Shown here: one piece after another, positions 44,707 to 55,443 of the stretch | How positions within the stretch are numbered: position 1 is the first letter of the stretch | Layout of the letters: every line of letters begins with the position of its first letter | Assembly: GCA_037176705.1 (NCBI GenBank) | Contig: CM073893.1 | Location: 14,446,074 to 14,510,073, forward strand | Source of the DNA: Molossus alvarezi | Taxonomy: Eukaryota; Chordata; Mammalia; Chiroptera; Molossidae | Direction: 5' to 3' | DNA length: 64,000 nucleotides | Program-made: the position numbers and the translations under genes | The notes under the pieces: generated by a model | Database searches by the model: none | What the model was told of the DNA's origin: nothing | What the model saw: the letters and a program-made list of their open reading frames with translations, nothing else

Positions 44707-46940
44707 AACCCCAGAGCAAGTAGAAGGAAGGAAATAGTAAAGATCAGAGCAGAAATAAATGACATAGAGACCAAAAAAATAATTCAAAGGATCAATGAAA
44801 CAAAGAGCTGGTTTTTCGAAAAGATAAACAAGACTGATGGACCCTTAGCTAGACTCACCAAGAAACAAAGAGAGAGAACCCAAATACACAAAATCAGAAA
44901 TGAAAGAGGAGAAGTAACAACCAACACCACAGAAATACAAAAGATCGTTAACAACTACTATGAACAACTATATGGCAACAAATTCGACAATCTAAGCGAA
45001 ATGGACAAATTTCTAGAAACACACAGTCTCCCAAAACTATTCCCAGAAGAGATAGAAAACTTGAACAGACCAATAACAACTAAGGAAATTGAAGAGGTAA
45101 TCAAGACTCTCCCAGCAAACAAAAGCCCAGGCCCAGATGACTTCACCGGGGAGTTTTACCGAACATTCAAAAAAGAACTAACACCCATTCTCCTCAAACT
45201 ATTTCAAAAAATTCAAGAAGAAGGAAGACTTCCAATCACGTTCTATGAGGCCAGCATAATTCTAATTCCAAAACCAGAAAAAGACACTACGAAGAAAGAA
45301 AACTACAGGTCAATATCCCTGATGAATATAGACGCCAAAATCCTGAACAAAATATTAGCAAACCGGATCCAGAAATACATCAAAAAAATTATTCACCATG
45401 ACCAAGTGGGATTCATTCCAGGGATGCAAGGCTGGTACAATATTCGCAAATCAATAAACGTGATACACCACATAAACAAAATGAAGAATAAAAACCACAC
45501 GATCATATCAATAGATGCTGAAAAAGCATTCGACAAAATCCAGCATCCATTTCTGATAAAAACGCTCAGCAATGTAGGAATAGAGGGATCATATCTCGAC
45601 ATAATAAAGGCCATATATGAAAGACCTACAGCCAACATCATACTCAATGGACAGAAACTAAAAACATTTCCATTAAGAACAGGAACAAGACAGGGATGTC
45701 CACTTTCACCACTCTTATTTAACATTGTACTGGAAGTCTTAGCCACAGCAATCAGACATGAAGAAAAAATAAAAGGGATCCAAATTGGAAAGGAGGAAGT
45801 GAAACTGTCATTATTTGCAGATGACATGATATTGTACATAGAAAACCCTAAAGACTCCATCAAAAATCTATTAGACTTAATAAATGAATTTGGCAAAGTA
45901 GCAGGATACAAAATTAACGTCAAGAAATCGACGGCCTTCGTGTACACCAATGATGAACTCACAGAAAGAGAAACTGAAAAAACAATCCCATTTACCATCG
46001 CACCAAAAAAATTACGATACCTAGGAATAAACTTAACCAAGGAAGTAAAGGACCTATTTGCAGAAAACTACAGGTCATTGAAAAAAGAAATAGAGGAAGA
46101 TATAAAAAAGTGGAAGCACATACCCTGTTCATGGATTGGAAGAATTAACATCATGAAAATGTCCATACTACCCAAAGCAATCTATAGATTCAATGCAATC
46201 CCCATCAAAATACCAACGACATATTTCATAGAACTACAACAAATACTTCAAAAGTTCATATGGAACCAAAAAAGACCCCGAATAGCCACAGCAATCTTGA
46301 AAAAGAAGAACAAAGTAGGTGGGATCACAATACCAGATATCAGGTTATACTACAAAGCGACTGTAACCAAAACAGCCTGGTACTGGCACAAGAACAGGCA
46401 TATAGACCAGTGGAACAGAACTGAAAACCCAGAAATGGACCCAAGGCAATACGCTCAATTAATATTTGACAAAGGTGGCAAGAGCATACAGTGGAGTAAA
46501 GACAGCCTCTTTAATAAATGGTGTTGGGAAAATTGGACAGCTACATGCAAAAAAATGAAACTAGACCATCAACTTACACCATACACAAAAATAAACTCAA
46601 AATGGATAAAAGACTTAAATGTGACCCGTGAATCCATAAAAATTCTAGAAGAAAATGTAGGCAACAAAATTTTGGACATCATACGGAGCAGAATTTTCAC
46701 TGATACATCACCTAAGGCAACAGAAATAAAGGAGAAAATGAACACATGGGACTACATCAAACTAAAAAGCTTCTGCACAGCAAAAGGAACAATCATCAAA
46801 ATGGAAAGGCAACCCACTGTATGGGAGAACATCATTGCCAATGATGTATCAGATAAGGGGTTAATTTCCAATATATATAGAGTGCTCATACAACTCTACA
46901 AAAGGAAGACAAAGAACCCAATTAAAAAAATGGGCAGAGG
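44707..46940 (+). pseudogene. ORF2: L1 ORF2, Z/RT part downstream of the codon-329 stop
   Basis: The reading frame after the stop stays open and in phase with the upstream part. Its first ATG is at 45001 (ORF2 codon 428), before the conserved [11 protein letters not shown] block; FADDMILY lies at about 45816. Without the HAL1 insert, this part would continue to the C-terminus at about 49748. Because of the insert, the frame reads into the HAL1 5' UTR and stops at 47373, giving an artificial fusion. Confidence 0.88.
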
Positions 46941-47852
46941 GACTTCCGGTCAAGATGGTGGCGTAGGTAAACGCGGTATCGCGTCCTCCCACAACCACAT
47001 CAAAGTTACAACTAAACTAAAGAACAACCATCATTCAAAACCGCCTGAAATCAAGCTGAATGGAAGTCGTACAACTACGGAACTAAGGGGAAGAAAAAAA
47101 GCAGCTACATCCAGACCGGTAGGACGGGCGGCGGCGCGAGGGGGGGCGGCGGCGCAGCGGCGGCTGCGGCCTAGCGGCGAGACGGGCTGGTCCCACACCC
47201 AAGCGTGGTGGATAAAAATCAGGAGGCTCCCGCGGCTAGGAAGGTCCTTCCTGAGGACTGAGGGGTCCCCGTCCCACACCAGGTGCCCCGTTCAGGGTTC
47301 CAGTGCCAGGAAGAGAAGTCCCCATAACTTCTGGCTGGAAAAACCAGCGGAAACTGAGGCTCAGGGAAGCTGAAGCGGCTGGAGCCCCTGGCAGCTCCCT
47401 AAAGGGCCCGCGCACGGACTTATCGGACTCTCTCCCTCTGAGCTCGGAGGGGAGGCAGCTCGAGGGGCACCAGAGACATACAGGGAAGAACTGAGCTGTT
47501 TGGCACTGGAGCGAGGGCTGGAGAGGGGCCTTCCTCGGGGACAAACGTGCTGTAAGAGGCCTTTGTTCCTTTGGTGAGCCCTTCCCGGGGGCGGCAGACA
47601 GAAGCCATATCTGGGACTCCAGCAACCTGGCTTGCACTGGTAGCCCCGCCCTGCTGACTCCCTGAGGCCCCGCCCCGCCCCGCCCCACACAACTTTCAAA
47701 TTGTTGTCACTTGCTTAACCATAGGATTGGCCGGTCTTGGATCCTGCTTCAGGTGTTTCCTAAATTCTTTCAAACGAGCAGCACCGGGTCTCAGCGAGCC
47801 CCATACCGCTCATTAAGTAATACACAGAAACAAACACAGGGAGGCAGCCAAA
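46941..47852 (+). promoter_or_regulatory. HAL1 5' UTR with CpG-dense segment
   Basis: A 912-bp leader. The start has TCAAGATGGTGGCG, which resembles a YY1 site. A very CpG-dense GGC/GCG-rich segment lies at about 47118-47186 (GGGCGGCGGCGCGAGGGGG and similar). Another GC block with CCGCCCCGCCCCGCCCC lies at about 47668-47687, an Sp1-like array. Promoter function is inferred. Confidence 0.75.
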
Positions 47853-48794
47853 ATGAGGATACAAAGAAACAGGTCCCAAATGAAAGAACAGAACAAAACC
47901 CCAATAAAAGAACTAAGCGAAAGGGAGATAAGCAACCTAACAGATACTGAGTTCAAAATACTGCTTATAAGGATGCTCAATGAACGTAGTGAGAACCTCA
48001 GTGAACTTAGGGAGGGCATCAAGAGCATAAAAAAGTACCAGTTAGAAATCATGGATACACAGTTAGAATTAAAGGAGGCATTAACTGAAATAAAGAATAA
48101 TTTACACAGCTTCAATAATAGAGTATGTAGATCCAAGGAGCAAACCATCGATTTGGAATATAAGGAAGCAAAAAATCCCCAATCAGAAGAGCAAAAAGAA
48201 AAAAGAATCCAAAAAAATGAGGATAGAGTAAGGAGCCTCTGGGATAACTTCAAGCGTGCCAACATTCGCATCTTGCGGGTGCCCGAAGGAGAAGAGAGAG
48301 AACAAGAAATCGAAAACCTGTTTGAAACAATAATGGCAGAAAACTTTCCTAACTTGGTGAAGGAAACAGACATACAAGTCCAGGAAGCACAGAGAGTCCC
48401 AAACAAGATGAACCCCAAGAGGCCCACACCAAGACACATCATCATCAAAATGCAAAAGGTTCAAGACAAAGAGAGAATATTAAAAGCAGCAAGAGAAAGG
48501 CAGATAGTTACCTACAAGGGAGTACCCATTAGGCTGTCAGCTGATTTCTCAAAAGAAACTTTGCAGGCCAGAAGGGAGTGGCAAGAAATATTTAGAGTGA
48601 TGAAAACCAAGAACCTACAACCAAAATTACTCTATCCTGCAAAGCTGTCATTTAGAATCGATGGACATACAAAAACTTTCCCAGACAAGAAAAAGTTAAA
48701 GGAGTTCATCACCACCAAACCATTATTATATGAAATGATGAAGGGTCTTTTTGAAGAAAAAGATAAAATGTATGAACAAACAAAATGGCAATGA
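47853..48794 (+). CDS. ORF1: HAL1 ORF1 protein (intact)
   Basis: 313 residues from ATG 47853 (CAAAATGAGG). It has a coiled coil at about residues 35-125 (LREGIKSIKKYQLEIMDTQL region), an RRM-like start ANIRILRVPEGEERE, and the C-terminal domain RPTPRHIIIKMQK, KDKERILKAARERQ, ARREWQEI. It is an RNA-binding L1 ORF1 paralogue, presumably coating HAL1 RNA. It is 20 residues longer than L1-3 ORF1: after MKGLF, where L1 stops, the frame continues as EEKDKMYEQTKWQ and ends in what corresponds to the ORF2 start (AAAATGGCAATGA). Divergence from L1-3 ORF1 is large, so this is a separate lineage. Confidence 0.93.
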   Translation: MRIQRNRSQMKEQNKTPIKELSEREISNLTDTEFKILLIRMLNERSENLSELREGIKSIKKYQLEIMDTQLELKEALTEIKNNLHSFNNRVCRSKEQTIDLEYKEAKNPQSEEQKEKRIQKNEDRVRSLWDNFKRANIRILRVPEGEEREQEIENLFETIMAENFPNLVKETDIQVQEAQRVPNKMNPKRPTPRHIIIKMQKVQDKERILKAARERQIVTYKGVPIRLSADFSKETLQARREWQEIFRVMKTKNLQPKLLYPAKLSFRIDGHTKTFPDKKKLKEFITTKPLLYEMMKGLFEEKDKMYEQTKWQ

Positions 48795-49156
48795 ATGCAT
48801 ATCTATCAACAATGGAATCTACAAACAAAATGAACAGGAAGAACAGAAACATTCTCATAGATACAGAGAACATTTTGGTGGTTGCCAGTTGGGAAGGGGA
48901 TTGGGGGAATGGGTGAAAAAGGTGAAGGGATTAAGAAGCACAAATTCATTGCTAGACTGACAAACCTCAAAGGGAAAGGGGTTGGGAGGGTGGGAAGAAA
49001 TAAACCAAAGAACTTATATACATAACCAATGGACACAGACAATAATGTGGGAAAAGGTGGGAGGGGGGCGGGAGGGGGGAGGAGGGGGTCAATGGGGGAA
49101 AAATGTGGAACATCTGTAATACATTTTACATCCAACAATAAAGATTTGGGAAAAAA
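48795..49156 (+). other. HAL1 3' UTR, AATAAA and A-tail
   Basis: The first bases (48784-48820) resemble the first codons of L1 ORF2 (ATGGCAATGAATGCATATCT), then jump to a 3'-UTR-like sequence (GGTGGTTGCCAGTTGGGAAG, 'agaacttatatacataaccaatgg'). A G-rich block lies at 49049-49089, AATAAA at 49137-49142 and the A-run from 49151. Confidence 0.85.
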
Positions 49157-50031
49157 AAAAAAATGGGCAGAGGAGCTGAATAGACACCTCTCCAAACAGG
49201 ACATACAAATGGCCAAGAGACATATGAAGAAATGCTCAACATCACTAATCATCAGAGAGATGCAAATTAAAACATCAATGAGGTATCACCTCACACCTGT
49301 CAGAATGGCCGCCATCAACAAATCATCAAACAACAAGTGTTGGCGAGGGTGTGGAGAAAAGGGGACTCTAATACACTGCTGGTGGGAATGCAGACTGGTG
49401 CAGCCGCTATGGAAAACAATATGGTGCTACCTCCAAAAATTAAAAATTGATCTTCCATTTGACCCAGTGATCCCACTGCTGGGAATATACCCTAAGAAGC
49501 CTGAAACACCAATCAGAAAGAATATATGTACCCCCATGTTCATAGCAGCACTATTTACAATAGCTAAGATCTGGAAACAGCCCAAGTGTCCACCAGTAGA
49601 CGAATGGATAAAAAAGCAGTGGTACATATACACAATGGAGTACTATGCAGCAGTAAGAAAGAAAGATCTCTTATCCTTTGAGACGACATGGAGGGACCTG
49701 GAAAGTATTATCCTAAGTGAAAGAAGCCAAGCAGAAAAAGACAAATAACACATGATCTCACTTATATACGGAATATAATGAACATAACAGTCTGAGGAAT
49801 ACAGTAGACCCAGACACATGGAAGTAGGGCACAGACTGACATCCCTCAGAGGAGGGGATGGGGGGGGGGTGGGAAGAGATAAACCACAGAACTTATATTC
49901 ATGTATGCATGACCAATGGACATGGACAACTAAGCCAGGGACAGGGTGGAGTTGGGGTGGGGTGGGGGGTGCCAATGGGGTAAAAAGGTAAAATGTCTGT
50001 AACAAAAAAATAAATAAAAATTCATTAAAAA
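49157..50031 (+). mobile_element. L1-13 segment 2: ORF2 C-terminus, 3' UTR, tail
   Basis: L1-13 resumes with the HAL1 right TSD (49157-49173). ORF2 is open to TAA at 49746-49748 and contains [10 protein letters not shown] and the following LIHCWWEC. L1-3 has TAC at that codon and ends 12 codons later, so the C-terminus is slightly shortened. The 3' UTR has G-rich blocks at 49850-49874 and 49937-49969 and ends in an A-rich tail at 50031, before the right TSD of L1-13. Confidence 0.92.
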
Positions 50032-52122
50032 AAAAATCTACTAGACTTAATAAATAAATTTGGCAAAGTAGCAGGATACAAAATCAATGTCAAGAAATCA
50101 ACGGCATTCTTATACACCAATGACGAACTCACAGAAAGAGAAACTAAAAAATCAATCTCATTTACCATCACAGCAAAAAAATTAAGATACCTAGGAATAA
50201 ACTTTACAAAAGAAATAAAGGACCTATTCGCAGAAAACTACAGGTCATTGAAAAAAGAAATAGAGGAAGATATAAAAAAGTGGAAGCACATACCTTTTTT
50301 ATGGATTGGAAGAATTAGCATCATTAAAATGTCCATATTACCCAAAGCAATCTATAGATTCAATGCAATCCCCATCAAAATACCGATGACATATTTCACA
50401 GAACTACAACAAATATTTCAAAAGTTCTTATGGAACCCAAAAAGACCCTGAATAACCACAGTAATCTTGAAAAGAAGAACAAAGTTGGAGGGATCGATCA
50501 CATTACCAGATTTCAGGCTATACTACAAAGTCACTGTAATCAAAACAGCCTGGTACTGGCACAAGAACAGGCAGATAGATCAATGAAATAGAATAGAGAA
50601 CCCAGAAATGGACTCAAGACAATATGTTCAATTAATATTTAACAAAGGGGGCAAGAGCATACAGTGGAGTAAAGACAGCCTCTTTAATAAATGGTGTAGG
50701 GACAATTGGACAGCTACATGCAAAAAAAATGAAACTAGACCATCAACTTACACCATACACAAGAATAAACTCAAAATGGATAAAAGACTTAAATGTGTCT
50801 CATTAATCCATAAAAATCTGAGAAAAAAATGTAGGCAACAAAATTTCAGTCTTCATACGCAGCAGAATTTTCACTGATACACCACCTAAGGCAACAGAAA
50901 CAAAGGAGTAAATGTACACATGGGACTACATCAAACAAAAAAGCTTCTGCACAGCAAAATAAACAACCACCAAAATGGAAAGGCAACCCACTCTATGGGA
51001 GAGCATAATTGGCAATGATATATCAGATAAGGGGTTAATTTCCAATATATATATACTGCTCATACAGCTCAACAAAAGGAAGACAAAGAACCCAATTTAA
51101 AAACCCTGGTTGGTTTGGCTCAGCGGTTAGAGCATCATCCTGTGGTCCAGAGAGGCCCGGGTTTGGTTCCCACTAAGGGCATGTACCTCAGATGCAGTTT
51201 GTCCCCAGCCCTGGTTGGGTCGTGCAGGCGGCATCCACTCGATGTATCCCTTTCAAATCGATGTTTCTTTCTCTCTCTCCCCCTCCCACTCTATCTGAAC
51301 AAAAAACAAACACACAAAAAATGTCCTCAGGTAAGGATAAAAATGGCCCAGGAACTAAATAGACACCTCCCCTAACAGGACATACAAATGGCCAAGAGAC
51401 ATATGAAGAAATGCTCAACATCACCAATCATCAGAGAGATGCAATTTAAAGCAACAATGAGGTATCACCTCACACCTGTCAGAATGGCCGCCATCAACAA
51501 AGTATCAAACAAGTGTTGGCAAGGGTGTGGAGAAAAGGTAACTCTAGTACACTGCTGGCGAGAATGCAGACTGGTGCAGCCGTTATGGAAAACAATATGG
51601 TGTTACCTTAAAAATTAAAACTTGAACTTTCATTTGACCCAGTGACCCCACTTCTAGGAATATATCCTAAGAAGCCTGAAACACCAATCAGAAAGAATAT
51701 ATGTGCCTCTATGTTCATAGCAGCACTATTTACAATAGTTAAGATCTGGAAACAGCCCAAATGTCCATCAGTAGAAGAATGGATAATAAAGTTGTGGTAC
51801 ATATACACAATGGAGTACTATGTAGCTGTAAGAAAGAAAGATCTCTTATCCTTTGAGACGACATGGAGGGACCTGTAGAGTATTACCCTAAGCAAAACAA
51901 GCCAAGCAGAGAAAGACAAATACCACATGATCTCACTTATTTGTGGAATATAATGAACGTAACAGTCTGAGAAACAGGGTAGTTCCAGAGACGTGGAAGT
52001 GTGGTACAGACTGACAATTCCCAGAAGAGGGGTGGGGGGGATAAACCACAGAACTTATATGCATGTATACATTAACAATGGACGTGGACAACAAAGCTGG
52101 ACACAGGGTGGGGAGGGAGGTG
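50032..52122 (+). mobile_element. L1-12 segment 2: old L1 3' part
   Basis: It continues from the TSD (50032-50047) with 'taataaataaatttggcaaag'. Decayed ORF2 to about 51950 with open pieces at 50248-50451, 50608-50877, 51388-51618 and 51642-51878. A VES SINE is inserted at 51104. The 3' UTR is cut at about 52122 within 'ggtggggagggaggtg', without A-tail, where an inverted L1 fragment starts. Confidence 0.88.
51104..51338 (+). mobile_element. VES SINE in L1-12 ORF2
   Basis: The head CCCTGGTTGGTTTGGCTCAG, box B GGGTTTGGTTCC, a short CT tract, ACAAAAAACAAACACACAAA and TGTCCTCAGGTAAGGAT. The only clear direct repeat is TAAAAA (51098-51103 and 51338-51343), shorter than in other copies, perhaps through decay. 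Confidence 0.9.
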
Positions 52123-53480
52123 CTGTCATTATTTCTTCAAACAGGTTCTCTCTTCATTTCTCTTGATTCTTCTCCTTTCGGTACCCCTATGATGTGAATG
52201 TTGTTATGTTTTTTATTGTCCCAAAGCTCCCTTAAACTCTCCTACTGTTTTTATAATTTTTTTTCTCCATTTGCAGCTCTATTTGAGCATTTTTTCTACC
52301 TTGTCTTCTAACTCACTGATTCAGTCTTCAGTTTCTTCTAATGTACTATTGAAACCTTCTAAGTTATTTTTTTATATCAGCTATGTCATTCTTTATTTCC
52401 TCTTGATTTTCATTCATAGCGTCTACCTCTTTTTTTAAGCTGATGTAGTTCCTACTGAACTCTTGATAATTCTCATTAACTTGCTTATAGTTCTCACTAA
52501 ATTGTTTAAGCACCCTTAAAATCATTGCTTTGAATTCTTTATCTGCCAAATCGCTTTTTTCCATTTCATGTAGTTTTTTATCTGGTGACTCTTTTTTTCT
52601 TCTTCTTTCATTTGGGTGTTATTTCTTTGTCTCCCCATTTTAGCAGTCTGGTAGTTCTAGGCCCAGTTTGGATGCTAGGATGTGTACGCAGGTCTGCGTG
52701 TATCAAATAAGGCTGCTGTGCTCCCCAGACTGTTTTTGGTGTCTGGTGACTCATGCCTGCTATGGGTTCTGGAGAATTTACAACTGGTGGCTGGTATTGG
52801 TCTGTCATGGTAGGCGCTCCTGGGGTGTGTGGGTCCAGCTGGTTCACTGCTGAGGTGTGCTGCCACCTGGTGGGGCTAAGCTCCTGATCAGTCACTGCTG
52901 ATGCTGCTGGGGATGACTGTCAGCTCCTGGTTTGCACTGTTACAGCTGCTGCTGTTGCTAGGGGGTGCTCTCAGCTCCCAGTCCTCTGCAGTTGTTGAGG
53001 GCTGAGGATGTTCACCTCCCAGGACTTTGCTGCTGCTGGGGGAGGGGCTCCACTCAAAATCTGCTGCTTGGGCTGGGGCACCATTCCTGATCAGCTTTGG
53101 CTGATGCTGCTGGAGATGGGTCTCAGCTGCCAATCTGTGCTGCTGCTGCCTGGGGATGGATACCTGCTCCCAAACCTCTGCTGCTGGGATGTGTTTCAAC
53201 TCCCAAGCTTTAGCTTCTGTTGGGGGTGGGTCTTCACTCACACCCAGTCACTGCTGCTGTGGAGGAAGGTGCTGGGCTCCCAAGCTGGTGCTACTGCTGC
53301 TGGTGGTGGTGTTTGGCTCTGATCAAGCTGCTGCTTGGCTCCTGGCCAGTTGTGGCTACCATAGCAGGCACCTTGGCTGCACCACAACTGTGCGCTGATC
53401 CATGTTGACACAGTGGGGTCTGATGGTGCAGTGTGCACTGGTGGACTCAAGTTGCTCAGCCCTAGCCCCTCCCCACCGCC
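52123..53480 (-). mobile_element. L1-14: inverted L1 5' half (5' UTR and N-terminal ORF1)
   Basis: On the minus strand this reads a 5' UTR of the L1-8 type (53480 down to 52639), then ORF1 from ATG 52638. ORF1 remnants include MEKSDLADKEFKAMILRVLK (52564 and below), a coiled coil (EIKNDIADIKK) and the RRM start. It ends at 52123 with GAAGAAATAATGACAG, in the middle of ORF1. The outer limit near 53480 is set by similarity to 27190-27280 and is approximate; 53480-53700 is unassigned GC-richer sequence. Confidence 0.78.
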
Positions 53481-53719
53481 TCCTCCCAGAAAGGACCCTC
53501 AGAGCACTCCCCTTGTCCCAGACTTGGAGATGGTGCAGTTGGGCATCACTGGGCAAGAAGTAGCATGTGAAGTAGTGGTGCACAGTGCACAGAGGAGCTA
53601 CAAGATTCTGGGTGCTCCCTCACCCAGGCCCACTGCCCCACACCTCCGCTCAGGCCAGGAGGTGGCCACGGAGCTGCACCCACCAGGAAGAGGTGCACCA
53701 ACCTTGGCTGGCTTTCTTG

Positions 53720-54190
53720 TTGTTCTTTTTTTCAATATTTTCTTCTATATTGCTTTGATATTATTATTATTATACTTAATATTTTTACTCTTTTCTCTCT
53801 TGCTTCTTCCATATCTCTTATTGGCCTCCTTCCTTTTCTTACTCTATCTTTTTTTCTCATTCTTTTTTTTTTTTTTTTTTACCTTTCTCTGTCTTCTTTT
53901 TACATTTGCATAATTTTTTTCTTTCTTCTTTCTCAATCTTCTTGTCTTTTTTTTACTGTTTTCCTTTTGATACTCTCTACTCATTTTTTGCCCGCTGTTC
54001 TTTCCTTTCAAAACCTTGTTTCTGTTCTTTTTCTCTTCCATTATTCTCTTTATTTTTTTATTTTACTATTAGTAATATTATTTTTTTTCTCTTTGTTTAT
54101 TATTCATGTTCTCTTTTTTCTTTCCTAGTTCTCTTTTCTTTCGTGGTTGTCTTTGTTGTTGGGATATTTTTGTGTGTTTCTGTTTGTTTG
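53720..54190 (+). repeat. T-rich / pyrimidine tract in the L1-15 leader
   Basis: About 470 bases are strongly biased to T and C on the plus strand, including a T-run of roughly 20 at 53863-53880. It keeps several frames open that look like membrane proteins rich in F and L; these are composition artefacts. Confidence 0.85.
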
Positions 54191-54493
54191 ATTTTGTTTT
54201 GCTTAGCCCTGTCAGCATCTGTGCAACAGCTTACATGATGTGGTTGTGGCTGAGATTTATAGTTAGCCAGCCAGAGAGGAGAGCCTACCCGCAAATGTAG
54301 TAACAACAATCAAGATTAAATTACACCAGAACAAAAATAAACTACAAAAGGATCACTCCTAGAGCATACAGCTCAGTAGTACAAGAGGATTGTACCACTG
54401 GGTCCCTTAGGACATTAACTACAAAAGCACAGCATACTAAGATCAGGAGTCATAGCAAATATATCCAATACATAACCACAAAGAGACAAATGA

Positions 54494-55400
54494 AATGGGG
54501 ATATAAAGAAACTACTCTCAAATTAAAGAAAAGGAGGAATTGCCAGAAAAAGACCTTAACAAGATGGAGGCAAGACAATTATCAGACATAGAGTTCAGAG
54601 AAATAAAGATGCTCAACAAACATAGTGAGAACTACATAGAACTTAGTGGGGACTACATCAGCATAAAAAAGAACATAGAAATGATAAATAAGAACCAGGA
54701 AAATGAAGAATACCATATCTGACATCAAGATTACTCTGGAAGGAATTAAAAGCAGGCTCTATGAAGTAGGGGATTGGATAAGTGAATTAGAAGACAAGGT
54801 AGAAAAAATCCACTCAATCAGAGCAGCAAAAATAAAAAAATACATAAAAAGCATGAGGACAGTTTAAGGAAATTTTGGGACAATACGGAATAGAACAACA
54901 TCCATATCACAGGGATATCAGAGGGAGAAGAAAGGGAACAAGGGATAGAGAACCTGTTTGAAGAAATAATGACAGAAAACTTTCCTAAACTAGAAAAGCA
55001 GCAAGCCACACAAATTCAGGAAGCACAGAGGGTACCAATCAAAAGGAACCCAAAGTGACCCTCTCCAAGACACATCACAATTAAAATAGCAAACTTTAAA
55101 AACAAAGAGAGAATCTTACGGGCAGCAAGAGAGAAACAATGTGACCTACTAGGAAGCTCCCATAAAGCCGTCAGCTTATTTCTTAACAGAAACATCACAG
55201 ACCAGGAGGGAATGGCATAAAATATTTAAAGTAGTGAAAAGCGAAGATCTAAAACCAAGGCTACTCTATCCAGCAAATCTATCATTCAAAATTAAAGGTG
55301 ACATGAAGAGCCTCTCAGACCAAAAAATAAAAAAGGTGAAAGGAGTTTTTTTTTTGCCACCAAACCTGCAATACAAGAAATGTCAAAGGGACTTCTGTAA
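54494..55400 (+). pseudogene. ORF1: L1 ORF1, decayed
   Basis: The start ATGGGGATATAAAG at 54494 aligns with MVKHR in other copies. Coiled-coil remnants (54540-54722, HSENYIELSGDYISIKKN) resemble L1-14 and L1-8. Multiple stops and frameshifts are followed by the last recognisable piece MKSEDLKPRLLYPANLSFKI (55234). Not functional. Confidence 0.82.
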
Positions 55401-55443
55401 GAGCAAGAAGAGAAAGAGAGGAACATAACCAAAAAGAATAAAA

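Larger units (their letters stand above)
41971..46940 (+). mobile_element. L1-13 segment 1: young full-length L1, up to the HAL1 insertion
   Basis: A 5' UTR (41971-42791), ORF1 (42792-43674) and ORF2 from 43720, all close to L1-3 and closest to L1-4. It is inserted in L1-12 with a perfect 16-bp TSD. A HAL1 splits it at 46940 in ORF2, with 17-bp TSD copies at 46924-46940 and 49157-49173. Confidence 0.95.
46941..49156 (+). mobile_element. HAL1 (half-L1) element, apparently full-length
   Basis: About 2.2 kb: a CpG-rich 5' UTR (46941-47852) beginning GACTTCCGGTCAAGATGGTG, an intact ORF1 (47853-48794), a 3' UTR with G-runs, AATAAA and an A-tail. No endonuclease or RT sequence is present. TSD AAAAAAATGGGCAGAGG flanks it. 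HAL1 is a known mammalian group of L1-derived elements that keep ORF1 only and need an L1 reverse transcriptase. It is the youngest insertion in this nest, as it interrupts a young L1. Confidence 0.92.

Noticed and set aside
45001..47373. A 790-codon open frame that fuses L1 RT to about 145 further residues
   Set aside because: The extra part is the HAL1 5' UTR read through after the insertion at 46940. The join lies exactly at the TSD, so it is an insertion by-product, not a new fusion gene.
10681..50031. L1-4 and L1-13 as products of a segmental duplication
   Set aside because: They lie in different positions of different host L1s, and L1-13 has its own perfect TSD; flanking sequence is not shared.
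53413..54238. Frames resembling membrane proteins rich in Phe and Leu
   Set aside because: They come from the T-rich part of an L1 leader; the bias to F, L and S codons follows from base composition.
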